This document shows positions 14,631 through 22,734 of a stretch of 32,219 nt of DNA, piece after piece. Below the pieces are notes generated by a model. That model was given only the letters and a program-made list of their open reading frames with translations. It did no database searches and was not told where the DNA came from. Position 1 is the first letter of the stretch. The number at the start of each line of letters is the position of its first letter. Origin of the DNA: Sedimentisphaerales bacterium (GTDB taxonomy: Bacteria > Planctomycetota > Phycisphaerae > Sedimentisphaerales > Anaerobacaceae); NCBI GenBank assembly GCA_028282745.1, contig JANQHJ010000153.1, forward strand, positions 1-32,219, in the 5' to 3' direction. Made by a program: the position numbers and the translations under genes.

Positions 14631-16403
14631 ATGACTGAAGAAATCAATATCATCATAAACGATAAACCTTACAAGGTCGATGCGGGACTGACAATAATGC
14701 AGGCGGCTGATCAATGCGGCTATCATATCCCGAGGCTTTGTTATCATCCGGATCTTTCCATTGAAGGTGCGTGCAGGGTCTGCATAGTTCAGGTAGAAGG
14801 GATGCAAAATTATGTCGCCTCCTGTGCCTATCCGATAGCTGAAGGTATGAAGATATATACTAATACCGCTGAGATCAGACGGGCCAGGCGTGACATAGTA
14901 GAGCTACTGTTGGATAATCATCCGCAGGATTGCCATACATGTGATCGTGACGGCAATTGCGAATTGCAAAGGCTTGCGTATGCGATGGGTATCAGAAAAC
15001 GTCATTTCGAAGGCGAACGCAAACATTACGAACTGGACATTTCCAGTCCTTCGGTTGTTCGTAACCCTGACAAATGTATTCTTTGCGGCCGTTGTGTTCG
15101 TATGTGTTCTGAAAGACAGGGCATCAATGCCTTAACGCAGGCGTTTCGCGGTTTCGAAACTGTTGTAATGCCGGCTTATGATATGCCTTTTGCCGAGAGT
15201 GTTTGCACGACGTGCGGCCAGTGTATAAATGTATGTCCGACAGCAGCTTTTCTTGAGCATAATTATACTGACGAATTATTCGAAAAACTCAACGATCCGG
15301 ATGTGATAACAATTGCCCAAGTTGCCCCGTCTGTAAGAGCGGCAATCGGTGAGGCTTTTGGCTTGCCAGCGGGTCAAAATATGGAAAGCCAGATACCGGG
15401 TGCATTGAGAAAACTTGGTTTCGATTATGTTTTTGATACACAGTTCGCCGCTGACCTGACCATTATGGAAGAGGCCAGCGAGTTCCTCGAAAGAGTCCAG
15501 AATGGCGGTAAGCTTCCGATGATAACTTCCTGCTCCAGCGCGTGGATGAAATGTATGGAGCAGTTCTATCCCGATCTGATAGAGAATGTTTCGACCTGTA
15601 AATCCCCGATGTCTATGGGCTCGGCAATGGTTAAAAGCTATTTTGCTGAAAAAATAGATGTCGATCATAAAAATATCTTCAGTGTCGCTGTGATGTGCTG
15701 CACAGCTAAGAAGTATGAAGCAGCCAGACCAGAGCTGCAGATCAATGGAGGCCCGGCGACGGATATTGTTGTAACTACGAGAGAAGCGGCCTGGATGATC
15801 AAATCTGCCGGACTTGATTTTCTGAATATGCCGGCTGAAGAATTTGACGCTCCATTAGGTCTCTCTTCAGGAGCTGGGACAATATTCGGTGTTACCGGCG
15901 GTGTCATGGAAGCGGCGATAAGAACTGCCTATGAACTTTGCACCGGTGAGACACTGATCGATATCGAGGTTAGTGCAATACGAGGTTTTGATGGCGTCAA
16001 AGAAGGCAAGCTCGAACTGGATGGTAATGAAATTCGTGTTGCCGTGGCTCATGGGTTAGGAAACGCTCACAAGCTGCTCGATATAGTCAGAAAAGAGCCG
16101 GGAAAGTATCACTTTGTCGAAATTATGGGTTGTCCGGGCGGTTGTATCGGTGGCGGCGGTCAGCCTTATGCTGCCGCGAATTCTATTCCGCTCGATGAAG
16201 AGTGTTTAAAAGCGCGTGCTGAGGCTTTGTACAACAATGACCGTAAGAACACTATCCGTCGCAGTCATGAAAATCCGGAAGTGCAAAGATTGTATCGTGA
16301 GTATTTGCAGAGGCCGCTAAGTGAGAAGGCACACGAACTGCTGCACACACATTATAAACCTGTAGAGCCAAAGGGTGTTATTTATGATACACTGAAAACT
16401 TAA
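14631..16403 (+). CDS. hydA: [FeFe]-hydrogenase catalytic subunit HydA
   Basis: 590 residues from the ATG at 14631, chosen because GAGG lies 6 bases before it; a TTG 12 bases earlier is in frame but poorer. Domains: plant-type [2Fe-2S] (C37, C48, C51, C65), His-Cys [4Fe-4S] (H97, C101, C104, C110), two [4Fe-4S] clusters (CILCGRCVRMC and CTTCGQCINVC), then the H-cluster domain and small-subunit tail. It makes or oxidises H2. The H-cluster motifs are unusual. L1 reads TSCSSAW (299-305) against the textbook TSCCPxW. L2 reads MCCTAKKYE (355-363) against MPCxxKxxE. L3, MGCPGGCIGGGGQP, is normal with C501 and C505. See findings. It follows hydB by 8 bases. Confidence 0.93.
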   Translation: MTEEINIIINDKPYKVDAGLTIMQAADQCGYHIPRLCYHPDLSIEGACRVCIVQVEGMQNYVASCAYPIAEGMKIYTNTAEIRRARRDIVELLLDNHPQDCHTCDRDGNCELQRLAYAMGIRKRHFEGERKHYELDISSPSVVRNPDKCILCGRCVRMCSERQGINALTQAFRGFETVVMPAYDMPFAESVCTTCGQCINVCPTAAFLEHNYTDELFEKLNDPDVITIAQVAPSVRAAIGEAFGLPAGQNMESQIPGALRKLGFDYVFDTQFAADLTIMEEASEFLERVQNGGKLPMITSCSSAWMKCMEQFYPDLIENVSTCKSPMSMGSAMVKSYFAEKIDVDHKNIFSVAVMCCTAKKYEAARPELQINGGPATDIVVTTREAAWMIKSAGLDFLNMPAEEFDAPLGLSSGAGTIFGVTGGVMEAAIRTAYELCTGETLIDIEVSAIRGFDGVKEGKLELDGNEIRVAVAHGLGNAHKLLDIVRKEPGKYHFVEIMGCPGGCIGGGGQPYAAANSIPLDEECLKARAEALYNNDRKNTIRRSHENPEVQRLYREYLQRPLSEKAHELLHTHYKPVEPKGVIYDTLKT

Positions 16404-16414
16404 GGGGGCCTGAA

Positions 16415-17920
16415 ATGGCAACATTAACAAAAGATAAAATCAAGCCCGCCAGACGAATGCGGGATAAGATAAAACAAGGGCAAATAGAAAAGTATCTCAA
16501 CAACGGCAAATGCTTTATTGACGCGGGTAAGATACAGGCCGACCTTACAAGAAACACAGAGCCCGACGCTAAAATGGTCGAGGATATTCTGCATAAATCT
16601 TTAGCTATCGAAACGCTCAGCCCGGATGAGACGGCGATGCTTCTTAATGTGACAGACCCGAAGTTGTTAGAGCGTATGAAAGAGACAACAGCCCTGGTCA
16701 AAAATAAGGTCTATGACAACCGCATAGTTACTTTTGCACCTTTGTATCTAAGCAATTACTGTGTTAATAACTGCGTTTACTGCGGTTTCAGATGTGAAAA
16801 TAAATCTGTTATCAGAAAACAATTAAGCTTTGCCGAGGTTCGCGCTGAAACGGAAGTTTTAGCGGGAGAAATTGGACACAAGAGATTGATAGTAGTATAT
16901 GGTGAGCATCCGGCTACCGATGTCGATTACATCGCTGACACGATCACCGCAATAACGGATGTAAAAGTAAAAACACGCAAGGGTTGGGGACAGATCAGGC
17001 GTTGTAATGTGAACGCCGCACCGATGTCTGTAGAAGATCTGCGTGTTTTACATGAAGTTGGGATAGGGACGTTCCAGGTCTTCCAGGAGACTTATCACCA
17101 GGATACGTACGCAGATGTGCATCCGCGTAATACGATCAAGGGCGATTATCTATGGAGACTTTACAGTATGCACCGTGCCATGGAGGCTGGCGTTGATGAT
17201 GTCGGACTCGGCGTTTTATTTGGTTTGTACGATTGGAAATTCGAGGTTATGGGTTTGCTGTATCATGCCATCGAGCTGGAAGAAAAATTCGGCATCGGCC
17301 CGCATACTATCTCTTTTCCAAGACTTGAACCAGCCTCCAATACTCCTTTCACTGAAAATCCCGGTTACAGTGTTGCGGATGAGCAGCTTAAGAAGATAGT
17401 GACTGTAATAAGGCTTGCGGTTCCTCATACAGGTATGATCGTAACTGCACGCGAAAACGCAGACCTGCGAAGAAGAATACTGCCTTTAGGCTGTACCCAG
17501 ACAGATGCCTCTTCCAATATAGGGATAGGCGGTTATGCCAGCGGCAGTGATGGCCAAAATGCTGACAAACAACAGTTTATTCTTGGTGACACAAGAAGCC
17601 TTGATACTGTTGTTCGTGAACTTGCCGAGATGGGATATATAACGAGCTTTTGCACAGCTGGGTACCGCTGTGGCAGGACAGGCCATAAAATTATGAGCCT
17701 GCTTAAAAGTGGAAAAGAGGGGCATTTCTGCAAACTTAATGCTGTCATTACCTTCCGTGAATGGCTGGATGATTTCGCTACAGAAGAAACAAAAGCTATC
17801 GGTGAAAAACTGATCCTGCAGGAAATCAATGAGATAAAGCAGCAGCTTCCTGAATTTTATGAGCAGTTTGTCAAATATTATGAAAAGACCCAAATGGGTA
17901 ACCGTGATTTGTATTTTTAG
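16415..17920 (+). CDS. hydG: H-cluster maturase HydG (radical SAM tyrosine lyase)
   Basis: 501 residues. The radical-SAM motif is CVNNCVYC (C116-x3-C120-x2-C123), with the GYGEHP-like VVYGEHP and QVFQETYH segments of the ThiH/HydG barrel. HydG cleaves tyrosine to give the CO and CN- ligands of the H-cluster. The C-terminal auxiliary cluster motif is altered. The textbook C-x2-C-x22-C is here CTAGYRC...FC: C413 and C439 keep the canonical spacing, but the middle Cys position (416) is Gly and a new Cys sits at 419. The rest of the protein looks intact. A GGGGG run 7 bases upstream supports the ATG. hydA ends 11 bases earlier. Confidence 0.93.
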   Translation: MATLTKDKIKPARRMRDKIKQGQIEKYLNNGKCFIDAGKIQADLTRNTEPDAKMVEDILHKSLAIETLSPDETAMLLNVTDPKLLERMKETTALVKNKVYDNRIVTFAPLYLSNYCVNNCVYCGFRCENKSVIRKQLSFAEVRAETEVLAGEIGHKRLIVVYGEHPATDVDYIADTITAITDVKVKTRKGWGQIRRCNVNAAPMSVEDLRVLHEVGIGTFQVFQETYHQDTYADVHPRNTIKGDYLWRLYSMHRAMEAGVDDVGLGVLFGLYDWKFEVMGLLYHAIELEEKFGIGPHTISFPRLEPASNTPFTENPGYSVADEQLKKIVTVIRLAVPHTGMIVTARENADLRRRILPLGCTQTDASSNIGIGGYASGSDGQNADKQQFILGDTRSLDTVVRELAEMGYITSFCTAGYRCGRTGHKIMSLLKSGKEGHFCKLNAVITFREWLDDFATEETKAIGEKLILQEINEIKQQLPEFYEQFVKYYEKTQMGNRDLYF

Positions 17921-17944
17921 AGCACAACCGAAAGGCCGAAAAAG

Positions 17945-18436
17945 ATGATTGGTACTGAAGATAAAAAAATAGAACAACTTACGAGTTTTATAAAAAGTGT
18001 CGCTGATAAGCCGCATCCTGATTCTTATCTGATCGCGGTGCTTCATAAGGCTCAGGAACTCTACGGGTATCTGCCCAGAGAGATCATGGATGTTATTTCC
18101 GAGCAGATGAATATCCCGACAGCTAATATTTGGGGAGCTGCAACGTTCTATCATTATTTCAACCTGAATCCGCCGGGCAGATACACTATTTCGATCTGTC
18201 TCGGTACAGCGTGTTATGTTAAAGGTGCCAATGATGTCCTTAATGCGATCAAGAATCATCTGGAGATCGACCTGGGACAGACGACGGAAGACGGATTATT
18301 CAGCCTACAGCCAGCCCGGTGTCTTGGTGCGTGCGGTTTGGCGCCGGTAATTATGATAGAAGACAAAATTCATGGCGATTTGACGCCGAAAAGCGTTGTT
18401 GAACTTTTGGAACAATACAGAAAAAGAGAAAAATGA
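17945..18436 (+). CDS. hydC: Hydrogenase subunit HydC (NuoE-like [2Fe-2S])
   Basis: 163 residues, the usual NuoE/HydC length. The helical N terminus (LIAVLHKAQELYGYLP) and thioredoxin-like domain are typical. The four [2Fe-2S] ligands are C85 and C90 (CLGTAC) and C126 and C130 (CLGACGLAPV). HydC relays electrons in the HydABC complex next to HydB. AAAGG lies upstream. The hydE start overlaps its stop (ATGA), implying translational coupling. The placement of hydC after hydG, not beside hydB, is a rearrangement of the common hydCBA order. Confidence 0.93.
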   Translation: MIGTEDKKIEQLTSFIKSVADKPHPDSYLIAVLHKAQELYGYLPREIMDVISEQMNIPTANIWGAATFYHYFNLNPPGRYTISICLGTACYVKGANDVLNAIKNHLEIDLGQTTEDGLFSLQPARCLGACGLAPVIMIEDKIHGDLTPKSVVELLEQYRKREK

Positions 18437-19491
18437 AATTAGATCAGCTACATTCTGTTCTCGAAAAACTCGCAGATGTTCACGATGCCAATGACATCAA
18501 ATGCATCATTATGCTTGATGATGAGCATGCGATCCGGACAGTCTTAGAATACGCTGACATGGTCAGGAAGAGACATGCAGGCGATGGAATCCTTGTGCGC
18601 GGTATTGTTGAACTCTCCAATTATTGTGACAGAAGCTGCAGCTACTGTGGTCTTAATTATTTTAATAAAGATATAGCTCGATATCGAATGAATTTTGGTG
18701 AGATATTAAATGTTGTCGGACAGATTAGAAAATGCGGTATCAAAACAGTTGTATTACAGTCTGGTGAAGACGAAAAGCTAAACGCTCACTGGCTTGTGGA
18801 AGTGATAGCGGAAATTAAAAACCGGTACGATATGGCGGTAACTCTTTCTGTCGGAGAAAGGTCTTTTGATGACTATGCTGTATGGAAACAAGCCGGTGCT
18901 GACAGATATTTATTGAAGATCGAAACCGCAAATGAGGACTTATACAACGAGCTCCATCCGGGAATGAGCTTTGAAAACAGATTAGAGTGCTCCAGGCACT
19001 TGAAAGCTTTGGGATATCAAAATGGCAACGGTATCCTGATCGGTTTGAAGGGCCAGACTGTCAATGAACTGGTAAATGATATTCTATTTTTCAAGCGTGA
19101 AGATTTCGATATGCTCGGTGTTGGGCCATTTATACCGCATAATATGACACCTTTGGCTAACGAGCAAAGCGGCGATTACCAGATGTATTTGAAAGTTTTG
19201 GCTGTTACGAGAATTGTGACGGGGTATCCGCATTTACCGGCAACGACAGCTGGCGAGGTAGCGAGTCAGGATAGCGGTTACCGGGCTCTTAAGGCTGGAG
19301 CGAATGTAGTAATGTTCGATTTTACACCTGAACCGTATAGAAGTTTATACGATATATATCCGGGTAAAGCCAGGCAGGGAACCGCACCCGTTGACAAGAT
19401 AATGAAATTAAAAATTGCTGCTGAAAAGATGGGCAGATACGTGGATTATTCACGTGGAGATTCTATCAGAGTATTGGAAAAAGTAAGCTGA
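18433..19491 (+). CDS. hydE: H-cluster maturase HydE (radical SAM)
   Basis: 352 residues with the radical-SAM motif CDRSCSYC (C65-x3-C69-x2-C72) followed by GL, and typical HydE/BioB-like barrel segments (TVVLQSGED, LSVGERS, IGLKGQT, PFIPHNMTPL, PATTAGE). HydE acts after HydG, on the Fe(CO)2(CN)-Cys product, in building the diiron site with its azadithiolate bridge. The ATG overlaps the hydC stop by 4 bases. Length and motifs are as expected for the family. Confidence 0.93.
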   Translation: MKLDQLHSVLEKLADVHDANDIKCIIMLDDEHAIRTVLEYADMVRKRHAGDGILVRGIVELSNYCDRSCSYCGLNYFNKDIARYRMNFGEILNVVGQIRKCGIKTVVLQSGEDEKLNAHWLVEVIAEIKNRYDMAVTLSVGERSFDDYAVWKQAGADRYLLKIETANEDLYNELHPGMSFENRLECSRHLKALGYQNGNGILIGLKGQTVNELVNDILFFKREDFDMLGVGPFIPHNMTPLANEQSGDYQMYLKVLAVTRIVTGYPHLPATTAGEVASQDSGYRALKAGANVVMFDFTPEPYRSLYDIYPGKARQGTAPVDKIMKLKIAAEKMGRYVDYSRGDSIRVLEKVS

Positions 19492-19526
19492 ACAATTAAC
19501 CCTTTATATTTTTAAGGAGCGTAACT

Positions 19527-19910
19527 ATGGCAAAGAAAATTTTAATGATCGATGACGACCCAGAATTTGTAGATGCAACAAGCAACCTGCTTGACGCTAA
19601 GGGTTATAATGTCGTCACAGCAAACAATGGTAAAGATGGCATCGAAAAAGCCAAATTGGAACAGCCGGATCTCATTCTTCTGGATGTGATGATGACCACG
19701 CAAAGCGAAGGTTTCGATGTTGCTCGGGAAATGCACGGCGATGAGAACATCAAGAATACGCCTATCATTATGGTCACGGGCGTTCGCAAGGAAATGAACC
19801 TTCCATTTGGTTTCGAGCCGGATGAAGATTGGCTGCCGGTTAAAGCGGTACTTGAAAAACCGGTAAAGCCCGAGGTTTTGTTGAACAATATCAAAGAGCA
19901 TATTGGTTAA
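19527..19910 (+). CDS. Single-domain response regulator (receiver only)
   Basis: 127 residues forming one CheY-like receiver: acidic pocket DDD (9-11), phosphoacceptor D53 in LILLDVMM, Thr in MVTG and the conserved Lys in LEKPVKPE. No output domain is present, so it must act by protein contact or phosphotransfer. The likely kinase is the histidine kinase of the same operon. A strong AAGGAG precedes the ATG. An insertion after the phosphorylation loop (TTQSEGFD) and a long loop before the Lys (FGFEPDEDWLPVK) are notable. Confidence 0.92.
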   Translation: MAKKILMIDDDPEFVDATSNLLDAKGYNVVTANNGKDGIEKAKLEQPDLILLDVMMTTQSEGFDVAREMHGDENIKNTPIIMVTGVRKEMNLPFGFEPDEDWLPVKAVLEKPVKPEVLLNNIKEHIG

Positions 19911-19962
19911 GTGAATCTGTGCTCAGATAAAGATGTAAATTTTTATAAGCAGGGGTATTAAA

Positions 19963-21195
19963 ATGGTTAAGACGCCTAAAGGTTTAAGATTACACATCTC
20001 GTTGTTTGGCCGAAGAAATGTCGGCAAAAGTTCTATATTAAATGCACTTGTGGATCAACAGGTCTCAATTGTTTCTGAAGTGGCTGGGACCACTACCGAT
20101 CCTGTCGAGAAAGTGATGGAGCTTAAACCCATCGGACCTGTTGTTTTTATCGACACAGGTGGTATTGATGATATTGGTGCGCTTGGGCAAGCCAGGATCG
20201 AAAAGACAAAAGCCGTAATAAATAGAACAGAACTTGCACTTTTGGTGACCGATGAATGGACGAATTATGAAGAGGAGCTTATGAAGCTTTTCAATCGAAA
20301 TAATATTCCATTTGTCGTTGTATGCAATAAGAGCGATCTTAGAGATGATAAAGAACAGGAACTAAAGGCTGAAAAATCAGGTGCAGAATACATCGCAACG
20401 ACGTCTGTTATCAATGGCCGGGGAATAGATATCCTCCGGCAGCAGATCATCAATGCTACGCCGGTCGAGTTCCTGGAGCAAGCGCCTATTATCTCAGATA
20501 TTGTAAAACCTGACGGACTGATCGTTTTAGTTACTCCTATTGACATAGAAGCTCCTAAAGGTAGATTGAAAATGCTTCAGGTGCATTGTATAAGGGAAAT
20601 TCTTGATAGTAACGCAAACGCAATGATTGTTAAAGAGACGGAGCTTACTAATGCTCTTGATAAACTCAAATTGCCCCCTGATCTTGTTATTTGTGACAGC
20701 CAGGTATTTGATACAGTTGCGTCCATAGTGCCGGTCGAGGTGCCTGCAACAACATTCTCGATTCTAATGGCTCGGTTCAAGAGTGATTTTGATACAATGC
20801 TTAAAGGCACTGTTTTTATCGAAACTATAGAGCCTGGTGATAAGGTTCTTATTGCCGAATCCTGCACTCACCATCCTATCGGAGATGATATCGGCAGAGT
20901 TCAGATACCGGCTTTGCTAAATGATCTTGTAGGTGGTCAAGTGAAAATTGACATTGCCGTCGGTAGAGATTTTCCAAATGACCTGGCCGGTTACAAGTTA
21001 GTGATACATTGCGGAGCCTGTGTATCTAACCGTGCCGAGATGCTCTCGATAATAGCGAAGGCACAAGCAGCTAATGTGCCAATAACAAATTATGGAATGG
21101 CCATAGCGTTTATGAGGGGCATTTTGAACCGTGCTTTACAGCCTTTAATACCAAGCAGAGAATTTGTAACGGAAATTGAGGTGCTAAACGAATAA
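19963..21195 (+). CDS. hydF: H-cluster maturation GTPase HydF
   Basis: 410 residues. N-terminal GTPase: P-loop GRRNVGKSS (16-24), switch VAGTTTDP, DTGG, and NKSD (122-125) for guanine. After a dimerisation domain, the C-terminal [4Fe-4S] site is CTH (C301, H303) and HCGAC (C350, C353), the CxH(x~45)HCxxC pattern of HydF. HydF is the scaffold that receives the diiron cluster from HydE/HydG products and loads HydA. GGGG upstream supports the start. It is the last gene of the operon; the next gene is convergent, with only 39 bases between stops and no clear terminator there. Confidence 0.94.
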   Translation: MVKTPKGLRLHISLFGRRNVGKSSILNALVDQQVSIVSEVAGTTTDPVEKVMELKPIGPVVFIDTGGIDDIGALGQARIEKTKAVINRTELALLVTDEWTNYEEELMKLFNRNNIPFVVVCNKSDLRDDKEQELKAEKSGAEYIATTSVINGRGIDILRQQIINATPVEFLEQAPIISDIVKPDGLIVLVTPIDIEAPKGRLKMLQVHCIREILDSNANAMIVKETELTNALDKLKLPPDLVICDSQVFDTVASIVPVEVPATTFSILMARFKSDFDTMLKGTVFIETIEPGDKVLIAESCTHHPIGDDIGRVQIPALLNDLVGGQVKIDIAVGRDFPNDLAGYKLVIHCGACVSNRAEMLSIIAKAQAANVPITNYGMAIAFMRGILNRALQPLIPSREFVTEIEVLNE

Positions 21196-21234
21196 CGGGC
21201 ACTTGGTGATAGGTTATAATGCCCCCACGAAAAG

Positions 21235-22191
21235 CTATTTTGGGTCTTTACTTTTAATCTGTCTATCTATCTCCTGAAACTTCTTTATTTCATGGTTAAA
21301 GGTCTCCTGGATGCCGGCTAACATATCCAGGGAATCCGGCATGAGTTTATATGCGTAGGCATACATTAGCTGAGCCTCGGTAACTTTTCCATTATCGTAA
21401 AGACAATGGCCTCTTGTCTGAAGGCAGATAGCCAATTCTTCAGCAGAAGTGAGAGATTTAAGATAATTATTTAATTTGACGTCGGCTTTGGTTATCTTGA
21501 AAGGCCAGTTCATATAATATTTGTCCGGATGTGAGTCACAGCCGGGGCAGCAGGCTTCCATATTGAAAACTTCTTTGCCATCGTCCCAGCGGAAAAATAT
21601 ATGCTGACGTGTAGTTACTAATTTCAGTGGATAACCAAGCCTTCTCCCAACTGCTACACACGTTAGTGGAATAGATATACAGCCGCCTTCTTTTTTGCCT
21701 GTTATGCAGCCGTGTATGAAGAAATCCCTGGAGTTGGAGAAGTCGGTGCTTTGCATTATCTTCTGGTTGTAATCCATTCCGATCTGATCCTTAAGGCACA
21801 GGACCATATTGACTATTTTAAAAAGATTGATTGAGTTGTCGTAATTAGCAGGATTGTTGTGATAGTTAGGCAGTCTCGCCTTGGTATCTTTTTCTACAAT
21901 TTCGGCCCATTTATCAAGAGTTTTTAGGCAGGCTTTGATGTCGAGATTTTCAGCACCATTTAAGTCTTTAGCACAGATCAAGTTCATCAAAGCTATATCA
22001 ATATTCTCTAACTCTTGAGGACTCATTGAGAGCAACTGATCGAAAGTTAAATTGGTATCTTCAGAGGCTTGTCTTGTTGAATTAGAACTACTCGCTGAGA
22101 GTAAAAACAAAGCTGCCGTAAGCATACAGCCTGTCAAAAGATATCGAAAACTGAAAGAACTAAACCTGTTTCTTATTTTGTCTATTAACAT
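21235..22191 (-). CDS. Exported transglutaminase-like protein with TPR-like tail
   Basis: 318 residues from the ATG at 22191, preferred because GAGG lies about 9 bases upstream; the frame stays open to an ATG at 22266 without a ribosome site. A hydrophobic segment near residues 17-36 (YLLTGCMLTAALFLL) suggests export or membrane anchoring. The core has EGGCISIPLTCVAVGRRLGYPL (nucleophile Cys) and RQHIFFRWDDG (His plus acidic), the order of SirB1/transglutaminase-like folds. Extra cysteines follow (EACCPGC). The tail (GHCLYDNGKVTEAQLMYAYAYKLMPD) resembles a TPR. Activity on peptides in the envelope is plausible but unproven. It is convergent with hydF. Confidence 0.7.
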   Translation of the reverse strand: MLIDKIRNRFSSFSFRYLLTGCMLTAALFLLSASSSNSTRQASEDTNLTFDQLLSMSPQELENIDIALMNLICAKDLNGAENLDIKACLKTLDKWAEIVEKDTKARLPNYHNNPANYDNSINLFKIVNMVLCLKDQIGMDYNQKIMQSTDFSNSRDFFIHGCITGKKEGGCISIPLTCVAVGRRLGYPLKLVTTRQHIFFRWDDGKEVFNMEACCPGCDSHPDKYYMNWPFKITKADVKLNNYLKSLTSAEELAICLQTRGHCLYDNGKVTEAQLMYAYAYKLMPDSLDMLAGIQETFNHEIKKFQEIDRQIKSKDPK

Positions 22192-22303
22192 TTCAAAAAC
22201 CTCAATTGATCTTTTCATTAACACCAAACTGACAAACTCTTCTTTCAAGAGTTTTTCTTTACGCATAAGTATGATAAAAAGTAAATTGTGACATAACTAT
22301 TTT

Positions 22304-22338
22304 TAGGAATAACATGTTTATAGTTACATATATTCCTA
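22304..22338. repeat. Inverted repeat TAGGAATA / TATTCCTA
   Basis: 8-bp arms at 22304-22311 and 22331-22338, with an inner ATGT/ACAT pairing, immediately after the stop of the small membrane protein. No T tract follows on either strand, so it is a weak terminator candidate. Confidence 0.35.
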
Positions 22339-22680
22339 TTAAATGGTTAGATCTATATGGTTGTAACCATGAAAATTCAAAACCAATAGTACGGAATGAA
22401 CACATATCCAAATTGTATAAGGCTTAGCCTTGTCTTTAGAATTGGATGTAAGTATGCTGACAACATTCAGAATTAAACATAATAAGGAAAAACCCGCAAC
22501 AAATGGAGCAATATTAAAATAGACTTCCAAAATGAAATGAATATATAAGTCGTCGTACATTATGCCTCTGGTGAAATATAGAAAAGCAAATGCAAAGTGT
22601 AAAAATATAGAAGCTATGTTCAAAGATCTTAACCACCTCTGTCTACTAAACAAATCCTGAATTTTTAATCTCAATAGCAT
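22339..22680 (-). CDS. Small membrane protein, unknown function
   Basis: 113 residues with three hydrophobic segments (about 23-41, 52-75 and 88-102), so probably three membrane spans. It is not recognised. It lies 54 bases downstream of the mini-RHS gene on the same strand, the place where an immunity or accessory membrane protein would sit for an RHS-type effector; this is inference only. The ribosome-binding site is weak, and composition is AT-rich. Confidence 0.5.
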   Translation of the reverse strand: MLLRLKIQDLFSRQRWLRSLNIASIFLHFAFAFLYFTRGIMYDDLYIHFILEVYFNIAPFVAGFSLLCLILNVVSILTSNSKDKAKPYTIWICVHSVLLVLNFHGYNHIDLTI

Positions 22681-22734
22681 GATTTCGTAAAGCTCTCAAT
22701 ATTTATATTGCCGTTTCTTTCCAAATGTCTTTTG

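Noticed and set aside
17486-18259. 257-aa minus-strand open frame
   Set aside because: It lies antisense across the hydG end and hydC, both of which are certain genes; composition follows their codon structure.
21196-21234. Terminator between hydF and the convergent gene (GGGCA...TGCCC)
   Set aside because: The stem is only 5-6 bp with a 17-base loop and no T tract.
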